From assembly GCA_934102255.1 (NCBI GenBank), contig CAKOSN010000022.1, positions 1-31,165 on the forward strand: a DNA stretch of 31,165 nt, in the 5' to 3' direction. Under the pieces are notes generated by a model. That model was not told where the DNA came from, did no database searches, and was given only the letters and a program-made list of their open reading frames with translations. This DNA comes from an uncultured Bacilli bacterium. Lineage in GTDB: Bacteria > Bacillota_I > Bacilli_A > RF39 > UBA660. This document shows, piece by piece, positions 1 to 6,460 of this stretch (within the stretch, counting starts at the first letter, position 1; each line of letters begins with the position of its first letter). The position numbers were made by a program, and so were the translations under genes.

Positions 1-135
1 TTTGCCTTATAAACCGTGCATTTACATTTAAAAACGTATTTTTGAACATATGCGAGAATTTAATTTTTAATTTTACGATTTTTAGTATGATAAAAAGATT
101 TGAAATTTTATAAAATTTTAGACTATTAACTAAAT

Positions 136-166
136 AAAAACTATAGTTTGACTTTCTATGGTTTTT
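136..166 (-). terminator. Hairpin downstream of nusG, possible terminator
   Basis: Inverted repeat with arms at 136-146 and 156-166 (AAAAACTATAG / CTATGGTTTTT) and a 9-nt loop. On the minus strand it follows the nusG stop by about 40 nt and ends in a TTTTT run. The stem has one C-A mismatch on the minus strand and a G-U pair on the plus strand, so it folds slightly better as plus-strand RNA. ACTATAGTTT also occurs at 179-188. The rest of 1-205 shows no gene. Confidence 0.4.
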
Positions 167-205
167 CCAGAAAATTTTACTATAGTTTATTTTTAACTTT
201 ATTTA

Positions 206-739
206 TTATATTTGGCTAACTTGATTTAATTCAACTTCTACTGGAGTTTCTTGTCCAAATAAGTCGATTAGAACATTTAAACGACCATTTTCTAAGTCAA
301 GAGTATCAACACTACCAGACATTCCTTTAAATGGACCATCAACTATATTAACTTTAGCACCAACGGCTAAGTCTTTAGGAGTTTCTACTCTGCTCATACC
401 CATATCTGCTAAAATACGATCAATTTCTTGAGGTAATAGTGGCGTTGGTTTAGCACCCTTTCCACTTGAACCAATGAAGCCAGTAACTCCCGGCGTATTT
501 CTAACGATATACCAAGACTCATCAGACATTTTCATTTCAACTAGAATATAACCAGGAAACATCTTTTTTTGTTTTTCTTTTTTAACACCATTTTTAACTT
601 CAACTTCCGTAGTTTCCGGAATTACAATTCTAAAGATATTATCTTGTAATCCCATTGATTCTATTTTAGATTCTAATTTTTCTTTAACTTTATATTCGTG
701 TCCACTATAGGTGTTAACAACATACCATTCTTTTTCCAT
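206..739 (-). CDS. nusG: Transcription termination/antitermination factor NusG
   Basis: A 177-aa NusG of normal bacterial length. The NGN domain spans about residues 4-112, with the N-terminal WYVVNTYSGHE segment and the family's FPGY motif at 61-64. A C-terminal KOW domain follows at about 124-150 (VGAKVNIVDGPFKGMSGSV). NusG binds the RNA polymerase clamp and modulates pausing, and its KOW domain contacts other factors such as NusE or Rho. The start codon overlaps the secE stop by one base (TAATG), and a G-rich ribosome site lies inside the end of secE, so translation is probably coupled. The secE-nusG pairing is the conserved bacterial order. The ribosomal protein genes that often follow are not within the 205 bases that remain. 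Confidence 0.97.
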   Translation of the reverse strand: MEKEWYVVNTYSGHEYKVKEKLESKIESMGLQDNIFRIVIPETTEVEVKNGVKKEKQKKMFPGYILVEMKMSDESWYIVRNTPGVTGFIGSSGKGAKPTPLLPQEIDRILADMGMSRVETPKDLAVGAKVNIVDGPFKGMSGSVDTLDLENGRLNVLIDLFGQETPVEVELNQVSQI

Positions 740-942
740 TAGACTAATGCCCCCTTAATTAATGATAATATTAAATTTAAGATTGAGAAGAAACCAGCAA
801 GAATTAAGCAAAAGATGATAGTTGCAAAGGTATACTTAAGTATATCTTTAAATTTAGGCCAGCTTACTTTCTTTAATTCTGACTTTACTCCACTTAAATA
901 TGATTCTTTATTACTTTTTTTCTTTGTATCTTTTTTTGCCAT
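739..942 (-). CDS. secE: Preprotein translocase subunit SecE
   Basis: A 67-aa single-span SecE, the small essential subunit that clamps SecY in the Sec translocon of the cytoplasmic membrane. A lysine/serine-rich cytoplasmic N-terminus leads to the conserved KKVSWP motif (about residues 24-29), and then to one hydrophobic helix at about 38-60. This is the short Gram-positive form. A strong Shine-Dalgarno (AGAGGTG) lies 6-7 nt upstream of the ATG. The stop overlaps the nusG start. Expression is likely driven by the promoter at 1002-1030. In many Firmicutes rpmG precedes secE, but no L33-like reading frame is visible here. Confidence 0.95.
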   Translation of the reverse strand: MAKKDTKKKSNKESYLSGVKSELKKVSWPKFKDILKYTFATIIFCLILAGFFSILNLILSLIKGALV

Positions 943-973
943 TTATAGCACCTCTTATTTTTATAAAATAAAA

Positions 974-990
974 ACGCATATTGCTTGCGT
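974..990 (-). promoter_or_regulatory. Small hairpin at the 5' end of the secE leader
   Basis: On the minus strand ACGCA pairs with TGCGT (986-990 with 974-978) around a 7-nt loop and is followed by TTTTATTTTA. It falls at the predicted start of the secE-nusG transcript. It could protect the 5' end or act as a weak attenuator. The stem is only 5 bp, so it may be chance. Confidence 0.25.
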
Positions 991-1001
991 ATCACAACTA
1001 A

Positions 1002-1030
1002 AATATACTATAAGTCCTAAGAAAAAGCAA
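1002..1030 (-). promoter_or_regulatory. Promoter for secE-nusG
   Basis: Minus strand: -35-like TTGCTT (1025-1030), 17-bp spacer, -10 TATATT (1002-1007). Predicted RNA start is near 995, giving a leader of about 50 nt. The promoter lies between the possible sigH-gene terminator and secE, which suits a separate secE-nusG transcript. The -35 is weak; the -10 matches five of six consensus bases. Confidence 0.5.
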
Positions 1031-1078
1031 GTAGTTTTATTAATATTTTTCATTTTTTTAGGGCTTTATTAATAGCAT

Positions 1079-1127
1079 AAAAGGGTAATGATTAATAGGA
1101 AAAATAAATTAAACATTACACCCTTTT
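1079..1127 (-). terminator. Possible terminator after the sigH-like gene
   Basis: Imperfect inverted repeat AAAAGGGTAATG (1079-1090) and CATTACACCCTTTT (1114-1127), with a 23-nt loop and a 2-nt bulge. On the minus strand it lies about 25 nt past the sigma-factor stop and ends in TTTT. The large loop and short T-run make it a modest candidate. Confidence 0.4.
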
Positions 1128-1152
1128 TTATTGCTTTTATTTAATCTATAAT

Positions 1153-1788
1153 TTATTTATTATCTTTTTGGAGAATTTCAATAACATCTTTAATTTTTCT
1201 TCTAATACGTTGAGCAGTATTATCAATTTTTTTAGGAGATTCCTGTAAAATTGCTGCTATTTGTTTATAATCGTATTCTAATATCATTAAGTCAAACACT
1301 TTAGTCTCAAATGGCGATAATTTTGCCTCACAAGAATTTATAATAGCTTCTAAGTTTTCTCTAGTGGCAATATTTATTAAAGGATTATTTTTATTGTCAT
1401 CACTAATAATATCTATTAAGGTCGTATCATAATTTTCATAATCATAATCTATTGATAAGATGTCTTTATTAAATTTGGATTTAACGTTGGTTGCTGCTCG
1501 TAAAAGATTAGATAAACGTCTTTTTACACATAAAGTTATAAAGGTAGGTAACTGAGTTTCTTTATTGTCGTTATATTTATCTAAAGCATCGGCAAATCCT
1601 AACATAGCCTCTTGATAAATGTCTTTGTATTCGGTACCAGATTTAGCAATTATTTTGGCATATCTTTTCATTGCTTGTTCGATAATGTAATAATATTTTT
1701 TAAATAATATATCCTTAGCATCTTCACTTTCTTCATTAACCATAAAAAGTAATTCAGCATCATTTGTATCTTTATAAATTTTACCCAT
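1153..1788 (-). CDS. sigH: Sigma-70 family RNA polymerase sigma factor, SigH type
   Basis: A 211-aa alternative sigma factor. Region 2 (about residues 20-100) contains the DIYQEAMLGFADALDKY core and the following promoter-melting helix. Region 4 (about 155-205) is a helix-turn-helix with LSPFETKVFDLM and KIDNTAQRIRRKIK, close to the SigH/Spo0H pattern of Bacillus. The position also fits: in Bacillus sigH lies between rlmB/yacP and rpmG-secE-nusG. The start overlaps the rlmB stop (TAATG) with no clear Shine-Dalgarno, so translation is probably coupled. In Bacillus this sigma controls the transition state and early sporulation, and in cocci competence. The regulon here is unknown. I am sure of the family and moderately sure of orthology. 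Confidence 0.85.
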   Translation of the reverse strand: MGKIYKDTNDAELLFMVNEESEDAKDILFKKYYYIIEQAMKRYAKIIAKSGTEYKDIYQEAMLGFADALDKYNDNKETQLPTFITLCVKRRLSNLLRAATNVKSKFNKDILSIDYDYENYDTTLIDIISDDNKNNPLINIATRENLEAIINSCEAKLSPFETKVFDLMILEYDYKQIAAILQESPKKIDNTAQRIRRKIKDVIEILQKDNK

Positions 1789-2471
1789 TAGCGAAATGCA
1801 ATGTCATATATAAGAATAGCCGCTGCAACTGAAGCATTAAGACTATTGACATGTCCTTTCATAGGTAGTGAAACAATTTCATCGCAGTTTTCTCGAACTA
1901 GGCGAGATAAGCCAAAGCCTTCACTACCAACTACTAAAACTACTTTGTCGCTGTAATCGCAAGTTTTACTAGATACGCCGTCGGCTTCAGCACCATAAAC
2001 AAAGAAGCCGTTATCTTTAAAATCATTAATAGTTTTTACTAAGTTATTAACTCTAGCAATGTTAACATATTCTAAAGCACCTGTAGAAGTTTTCATAACG
2101 GTCTCATTAACATCAACGCTACGATCTTTGGGGATGATTATAGATTTAACGCCAGCGGCCTCACAAGTACGGATTATAGCGCCAAAATTATGGGGGTCTT
2201 CTAAATGATCTAATACAACTACTAATTTTTCATTGTACATTTCTTTATAATCGGTATAGTTAAAATCATCAACAATAGCCATGATTCCTTGATGGTTACC
2301 TTTAACCATTCTATCCATAGTTTCTCGAGATACTGATTCAAATTGAATTTTGTTCTCGCGAACACTCTTCATTATTCTTTCATCCTTCATATTGCTGGTC
2401 ATATAAAGTTTTTTAATTTTTTTTGGATTTGTTAATACTTCGTTTAAAACGTTTTTACCATATACTTTCAT
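1788..2471 (-). CDS. rlmB: 23S rRNA 2'-O-methyltransferase RlmB (SpoU/TrmH family)
   Basis: A 227-aa SPOUT-fold methyltransferase. A short N-terminal substrate-binding domain (about residues 1-70) begins with VYGKNVLNEVL. The three SPOUT motifs follow: LDHLEDPHNFGAIIRTCEA (88-106), VGSEGFGLSRLVRENCD (181-197) and SLPMKGHVNSLNASVAAAI (201-219). The trefoil knot binds S-adenosylmethionine, and the family methylates the ribose of a conserved G in the 23S rRNA peptidyl-transferase loop. The start is supported by a perfect AAGGAGGT site inside the end of mrnC, and the genes overlap by 17 bases. Order mrnC-rlmB is standard in Firmicutes. Confidence 0.95.
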   Translation of the reverse strand: MKVYGKNVLNEVLTNPKKIKKLYMTSNMKDERIMKSVRENKIQFESVSRETMDRMVKGNHQGIMAIVDDFNYTDYKEMYNEKLVVVLDHLEDPHNFGAIIRTCEAAGVKSIIIPKDRSVDVNETVMKTSTGALEYVNIARVNNLVKTINDFKDNGFFVYGAEADGVSSKTCDYSDKVVLVVGSEGFGLSRLVRENCDEIVSLPMKGHVNSLNASVAAAILIYDIAFR

Positions 2472-2826
2472 TTTTAATAACCTCCTTCATTATTGATTCG
2501 ATTCTTTTTAAATCATTTTGATAATACAAATAGCCAATTAAACATTCAAGTCCCGTGGCAATACGATAAGTAACAATATCAGTATGTTTGGCCTTACCAC
2601 CATGGGCATTGCGGCCCCATTTTACAATTTCTTCTTCTTCTGGGTTCAAAAATCCTTGGGTACTTAGGGCTTCATAGATTTTGCGTTGACTTTTAGCGCT
2701 GACAAAGTTTAGGCTTCGTTGCTGAATTTCTTTTAATTTACACATATTTTCTTCGACTAAAAATTTACGCACATAAAATTCATAAATACAGTCGCCTATG
2801 TAGGCATATACTAAAGGGCTTTTCAT
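2455..2826 (-). CDS. mrnC: Mini-ribonuclease III (23S rRNA maturation)
   Basis: A 123-aa RNase III catalytic domain without the double-stranded-RNA-binding domain, the hallmark of Mini-III. The active-site signature YAYIGDCIYEFYVR is at about residues 7-20, with catalytic acidic residues D12 and E16. A second acidic stretch (TGLECLIGYLY, about 91-101) carries the metal-binding E. The conserved GRNAHGGKAKHTD segment lies between. In Bacillus the enzyme trims the ends of 23S rRNA precursor. It is the first gene of this operon. cysS, which commonly precedes it, is absent and is replaced by the trxB terminator. The ribosome site is poor, and the predicted leader is only about 10 nt. Confidence 0.93.
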   Translation of the reverse strand: MKSPLVYAYIGDCIYEFYVRKFLVEENMCKLKEIQQRSLNFVSAKSQRKIYEALSTQGFLNPEEEEIVKWGRNAHGGKAKHTDIVTYRIATGLECLIGYLYYQNDLKRIESIMKEVIKNESIW

Positions 2827-2843
2827 ATTTCATCACGCTTCAA

Positions 2844-2872
2844 ATATTAACACACTTTATTTAAAAAGTAAA
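2844..2872 (-). promoter_or_regulatory. Promoter for the mrnC-rlmB-sigH operon
   Basis: Minus strand: -35 TTTACT (2867-2872), 17-bp spacer ending in TGT, extended -10 TAATAT (2844-2849). The core TGTGTTAATAT is identical to the promoter at 31008-31013. The predicted transcript starts about 10 nt before the mrnC ATG, so the leader is very short. Confidence 0.5.
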
Positions 2873-2876
2873 ACAA

Positions 2877-2935
2877 AAAAGCACATTTTAAGAAGTAATT
2901 TTTTTAACTCTTTCTTCTTATTATATAGTGCTTTT
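2877..2935 (-). terminator. Terminator of the lgt-trxB operon
   Basis: Outer arms AAAAGCAC (2877-2884) and GTGCTTTT (2928-2935), with an inner TAAGAAG/CTTCTTA pairing. On the minus strand the structure lies about 40 nt past the trxB stop and is followed by TTTTTT (2875-2880). The plus strand also ends in T-rich sequence, so it could work in both directions. Confidence 0.7.
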
Positions 2936-2974
2936 ATTCTTAATTTTTTTGCGTTCTATTTTTATGTTAGATAC

Positions 2975-3880
2975 TTAATTAGTTTCGTTTAAAGAAATAG
3001 CCACATTAAGAGCCGCTATAGTTCCTTCAGACATGGCGGTAATTATTTGATAATAGTCTTTTTTAATATTATCACCAACCGCATATAAACCTGGTATTTC
3101 TGTTTCATATTTTTCATTTACTTTAATATAGCCTTCGTTATCAAAGATAGCAAAATCTTTAAGATAAGCAATATTGGGTTCATAACCAATATAAATGAAT
3201 AAACCCGATACTTCTAAGTTTTCTTCCTTATTTTCTTTCTTAATAGTTAGGTTAGATAATTTTTCTTTCCCATTTAAAGAAGTTATCGTGGTATTATAAA
3301 TAATTTCAATATTCTTCTTTGCTTGTAGTTTTTCTAGTAATGGTTGTTCTACTTTTAATTTATCTTTTCTGATTAGCATATAAATTTTATAGGCAAAATT
3401 TGATAAATATAATGTTTCTTGGGCAGCGGAACGACCAGAACCAACAACGGCAATAGTTTGATTTTTAAAGAAGGCTCCATCACAGACCGCACAATAACTA
3501 ATACCACGTCCTAAAAATTTTTCTTCGTTAGGTAGACCTAATTTTCTGGCTCTACGACCACTAGCAATGATAACTTTCTTAGCCTCATAAGTGGCTTCTT
3601 TAGTTTCTACTTTAAAAACATCTTGGTCTTTAGAAACCTTTATTACCGATTCTAACTTATATTCAATATTTAAAGACATTAAATGTTCATAAAGTTTATA
3701 GGAAAGGTCAGCCCCAGTTATGTTAGGAAAACCGGGATAATTATCAATCTTATCAATATAGTTAATTATGCCCCCTGGCATCCCTTTTTCTAGACAAAGT
3801 ACTTTTAGATTACTTCTTTTGGCATAGATAGCAGCGCTTATTCCGGCTGCTCCCAGACCTACTATTATTAAATCAAACAT
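2975..3880 (-). CDS. trxB: Thioredoxin reductase / NAD(P)H flavin oxidoreductase
   Basis: A 301-aa low-molecular-weight thioredoxin reductase. The N-terminal FAD-binding Rossmann motif is VGLGAAGISAAIYA (about residues 7-20). The redox-active pair is in CAVC (130-133). The NADPH-domain glycine motif is VGSGRSAAQETLYLS (146-160), and the C-terminal FAD motif is GLYAVGDN. The basic stretch LIRKDKLK after the second Rossmann strand suits NADPH binding. It reduces thioredoxin in the cytoplasm, keeping thiols reduced. The start is fixed by a perfect AAGGAGGT 7 nt upstream. It lies 29 nt after lgt in one operon. Ferredoxin:NADP reductases are similar but lack the CxxC pair. Confidence 0.92.
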   Translation of the reverse strand: MFDLIIVGLGAAGISAAIYAKRSNLKVLCLEKGMPGGIINYIDKIDNYPGFPNITGADLSYKLYEHLMSLNIEYKLESVIKVSKDQDVFKVETKEATYEAKKVIIASGRRARKLGLPNEEKFLGRGISYCAVCDGAFFKNQTIAVVGSGRSAAQETLYLSNFAYKIYMLIRKDKLKVEQPLLEKLQAKKNIEIIYNTTITSLNGKEKLSNLTIKKENKEENLEVSGLFIYIGYEPNIAYLKDFAIFDNEGYIKVNEKYETEIPGLYAVGDNIKKDYYQIITAMSEGTIAALNVAISLNETN

Positions 3881-3909
3881 TTTGTAACCTCCTTGAAAAG
3901 TTTTTTATT

Positions 3910-4722
3910 TTAGAAATGAATATCTTTGGTTTCTTCATTATTATATAAATCTTCGTAACGGCTCTTACGACTAATTATCATGATAGCCAGAAGACCAATT
4001 ATAAACATAATTATAGAAATAATTTGGGCTACTCTGAAACCGCCAAGCATTAAGGAATCGGTGCGCATTCCCTCGATAAAGAAGCGACCTATTCCATACC
4101 ACATTAGATAAATGGCAGTTAAAGTCCCAATCTTAGTTTTTTTAGAACGGCGAACTATTAGCATAATGATAAAGCCTAAAAGGCACCAAAGGGATTCATA
4201 AAAGAAAGTCGGTTCATAATAAACGCCATTAATTTGCATCCCCTTTATTATAAAATCAGGAATATGCTTGTTTTGAAGAGCAAGCAAGGTTGTTGCCGGC
4301 CCGTGAGCCTCACCATTAAAGAAGTTGCCCCAACGACCAATGGCTTGAGCCAAAATTAAAGAAGGACAGACAAAATCTAAAACTCTAATTAAAGAAACAT
4401 CATATTTCTTACAATATAAATACATAGTAATTAAACCAGCAATAATACCTCCATGAATAGCAAGGCCACCTTCCCAAACATAAAGAATTGATACGGGATT
4501 TGATGCATAACTACTCCAGTTGAATGCGACATAATAAAGTCTAGCCCCGATAATGCCAAATATTAAAGCATAAAAAAACATATTAAAAAGAAAATCCGTA
4601 TTAAAGCGAAAGCGCTTGGCTTCTTTTTCCGCAATTATATAACCCAAAACAACCCCTGTTAAAATTAAGACTGAATACCATCTAATTTCAAAATTTCCAA
4701 TAGTAAATAAAACTGGATTCAT
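3910..4722 (-). CDS. lgt: Prolipoprotein diacylglyceryl transferase Lgt
   Basis: A 270-aa polytopic membrane enzyme. It moves the diacylglyceryl group of phosphatidylglycerol onto the lipobox cysteine of prolipoproteins, the first step of lipoprotein maturation. About seven hydrophobic segments are visible. The conserved IHGG (89-92) and the Lgt signature GRWGNFFNGEAHG (129-141) are present. The functional arginine region GIGRFFIEGMRTDSL is at about 210-224. Length is normal for the family. The ATG has an AGAGG site 7 nt upstream and is preceded by an extended -10 promoter. Pairing with trxB is also seen in other Firmicutes. Confidence 0.95.
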   Translation of the reverse strand: MNPVLFTIGNFEIRWYSVLILTGVVLGYIIAEKEAKRFRFNTDFLFNMFFYALIFGIIGARLYYVAFNWSSYASNPVSILYVWEGGLAIHGGIIAGLITMYLYCKKYDVSLIRVLDFVCPSLILAQAIGRWGNFFNGEAHGPATTLLALQNKHIPDFIIKGMQINGVYYEPTFFYESLWCLLGFIIMLIVRRSKKTKIGTLTAIYLMWYGIGRFFIEGMRTDSLMLGGFRVAQIISIIMFIIGLLAIMIISRKSRYEDLYNNEETKDIHF

Positions 4723-4746
4723 ATATTTCCTCTTTTCTTCCTCTTG

Positions 4747-4755
4747 ATTATATCA
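4747..4755 (-). promoter_or_regulatory. Extended -10 promoter for lgt-trxB
   Basis: Minus-strand TGATATAAT gives a perfect extended -10 (TGn TATAAT; hexamer at 4747-4752). The -35 region at 17 bp is not consensus. It lies about 25 nt upstream of the lgt ATG. Confidence 0.55.
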
Positions 4756-4897
4756 AAAACATTTTAGATTTACTAGATAAGTTTAATTTAAGGAATAGAG
4801 CCTAAATAAGCCGCGCCCTTGTAATCCTGGAATATTGACTATTATGGATTTTTCTTTTATTTTAAGCTTTATAACATTTTTGCAAAACAATTACTTG

Positions 4898-5176
4898 TTA
4901 AGCTTCTTTCTTTAAAGATTCTATATCTTCAATTGAAATCTTTGTTGCTTCGACAATTTGCTCATTGGTTAATCCTATTTTAATGAGACTTTTGGCAATT
5001 TCTAACACTTTTTCTTCAGAGCCCAATTTCATGCCTTCTTCACGCGCTTCAGCTAACTCGGTATTACGAATTAACTCCTTATAGTTTTCTTCTTTATCAA
5101 AAAGTCTAATATAACCATCATTACTCGATAATTCTTTAGCGCGATTAACTAGCTTTTCTGTATCTTTTTTACTCAT
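4898..5176 (-). pseudogene. Detached C-terminal tail copy of the adjacent Rpn-like nuclease
   Basis: A 92-aa frame starting MSKKDTEKLVNRAKELSS is nearly identical over its first 50 residues to residues 216-265 of the gene at 5219-6133, then diverges into a similar charged tail. DNA similarity also continues upstream of the ATG (ATCCGACTCC in both), but one base is missing relative to the full gene. The frame there is broken, and an in-frame TAA sits two codons before the ATG. It therefore looks like a leftover of a tandem duplication or of a second Rpn gene lost by recombination. It has no nuclease residues and only a weak, distant ribosome site. It could still be translated as a free coiled-coil tail that binds the full protein, but this is speculation. 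Confidence 0.65.
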
Positions 5177-5504
5177 AGTTTATCCGACTCCCTACTTGAT
5201 TTTGGATTTTAGCTATAACTATTTTAAATTTTCTATTTCTTCCATAGATAAACCGGAAGCCTCAGCAATAATCGAGATTTTAACACCAGCTTTTTTTAAT
5301 TTTTTTGCCATTTCTGTTTTTGTCTCTTTAGAGCCTTCTAATTTACCTTTTTCATGAGCTTCTGCTAACTCGGTATTACGAATCAGCTCCTTATAGTTTT
5401 CTTCTTCATCAAAAAGTCTAATATAACCATCATCACTCGATAATTCCTTAGCACGATTAACTAACTTTTCTGTATCTTTTTTACTCATAATTTTATCCGA
5501 CTCC
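5040..5504. repeat. Direct repeat of the Rpn tail (two copies about 312 bp apart)
   Basis: About 150 bp at 5040-5191 recurs at about 5352-5504 with roughly 10 visible differences. The repeat covers the 3' third of the nuclease gene. It would allow homologous recombination that deletes the sequence between the copies. Confidence 0.75.
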
Positions 5505-6133
5505 TTATCCAATTCAAGTGAACTGGTAGTCATAAACATTCTACTAATTATGGCTACTTGTTCCTCTTGCTTATCGGCATAATTATAACTCACATCTTTA
5601 GCTTTTGCCATATTTACTTCGAATATTTTAGTGCTATCATCATAGATAGTTCCGTCTTTATAACGCATAGTAATCATCTCTACTAAATTACTTTTAACTT
5701 TAACAAAATAATTAAAATTTATTAATATAGTGTCATATGCTTTTACATATTTATCTTCATCAATGGAAATACCACCGCCCGCTACTTTATAAGCATAGAA
5801 AACATTACGCCAAGGCATTGTCTGTGATGAATTCATTTCCACAATATACTTATCAATATTTTTTTCATCTTTAAAATAATCGGCAATTATATCGCTTTTA
5901 CTCCTCGTATCTTTAGCCGATGTTTGCTTTAATTCATTTGGTAGTAATCTAACTTTACCCTTGACATCTTTTATATCGACATTGCCAAATATTGAAATGA
6001 TACACTCAAGTAAGGGCATTGCTTCATCAGAAATGAACATTTGCTCAAACATTACATCCCAAGTCATAGGTAAAACAAAATCGGCGTCTTTATTTTCTTT
6101 TAAAGTTCTTTCTACTTCTTTCTTGCTTTTCAT
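5219..6133 (-). CDS. Rpn/PD-(D/E)XK nuclease family transposase-like protein
   Basis: A 304-aa member of the PD-(D/E)XK group annotated as 'Rpn family recombination-promoting nuclease/putative transposase'. The N-terminal part contains the family pattern LPMTWDVMFEQMF (21-33). A nuclease core follows, with KSDIIADYF (79-87) and KYIVEMNSSQ (95-104) supplying the acidic pair D81 and E99. The C-terminal 90 residues are a charged helical tail ending in the heptad-like helix common in this family. Rpn proteins in E. coli cut DNA and promote RecA-independent recombination; the role here is inferred from family only. The start overlaps a small ORF (6090-6179) that has a much better ribosome site. 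A second copy of the tail lies immediately downstream. Confidence 0.75.
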   Translation of the reverse strand: MKSKKEVERTLKENKDADFVLPMTWDVMFEQMFISDEAMPLLECIISIFGNVDIKDVKGKVRLLPNELKQTSAKDTRSKSDIIADYFKDEKNIDKYIVEMNSSQTMPWRNVFYAYKVAGGGISIDEDKYVKAYDTILINFNYFVKVKSNLVEMITMRYKDGTIYDDSTKIFEVNMAKAKDVSYNYADKQEEQVAIISRMFMTTSSLELDKESDKIMSKKDTEKLVNRAKELSSDDGYIRLFDEEENYKELIRNTELAEAHEKGKLEGSKETKTEMAKKLKKAGVKISIIAEASGLSMEEIENLK

Positions 6134-6179
6134 TAATCATCACATCCTTTTCCATATTGTTTTTAGCAAAATTTCTCAT
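6090..6179 (-). CDS. Small overlapping ORF (29 aa) with perfect ribosome site, upstream of the Rpn gene
   Basis: ATG at 6177-6179 is preceded 7 nt upstream by AAAGGAGGTGA, the best Shine-Dalgarno in the neighbourhood. The frame reads MRNFAKNNMEKDVMINEKQ and ends in a lysine-rich stretch at a TAA. It overlaps the first 44 bases of the nuclease gene in a different frame. Possible roles are a leader peptide that loads ribosomes and couples translation to the nuclease start. Alternatively it is the original N-terminus, separated by a one-base change. No family is recognised. Confidence 0.45.
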   Translation of the reverse strand: MRNFAKNNMEKDVMINEKQERSRKNFKRK

Positions 6180-6351
6180 AGATTCACCTCCTTTTCTAAG
6201 ATGGATATAATTTATCCTTCCAATTATATATATTGGTAAGTGAAGTCTAATTTCCTTCAAAAATTTTAATATTTCGTTAAAGTTTAACAATTTTTTATTA
6301 AATTTGACATGAATTTTACAATTTTAGAGAAAAAAATAGCCATAAGTATCC

Positions 6352-6392
6352 AAAGTTATGACTTTTTAACTTTAAAATATTTATGACTTTTT
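6352..6392. repeat. Direct repeat and hairpin in the gap between the Rpn gene and the surface-protein gene
   Basis: TTATGACTTTTT occurs at 6356-6367 and 6381-6392 (25-bp period). An inverted repeat AAAGTTA / TAACTTT (6352-6358, 6367-6373) surrounds the first copy. No strong T-tract follows on the minus strand, so it is not a clear terminator. The rest of 6200-6460 is AT-rich with nothing else recognisable. Confidence 0.4.
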
Positions 6393-6460
6393 ATTTTATA
6401 ATTTATATGCAACTCTTTGAATTTATTGTATCATTAATTTTACTATTTTTTTATGTATCA

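Noticed and set aside
815..1072. 85-aa plus-strand frame across secE and its promoter
   Set aside because: Antisense shadow of secE, with no ribosome site.
943..1152. Search for rpmG (ribosomal protein L33) before secE
   Set aside because: Minus-strand frames here contain stops and show no CxxC-type L33 pattern; the region holds a terminator and a promoter instead.
5174..5176. Short tail frame as a functional independent gene
   Set aside because: The weak ribosome site and a frame-breaking deletion relative to the parent gene favour a remnant; kept only as a possibility.
6180..6290. Longer form of the small ORF starting at 6290
   Set aside because: The upstream part lacks a ribosome site and contains promoter-like sequence; the ATG at 6179 has a perfect site.
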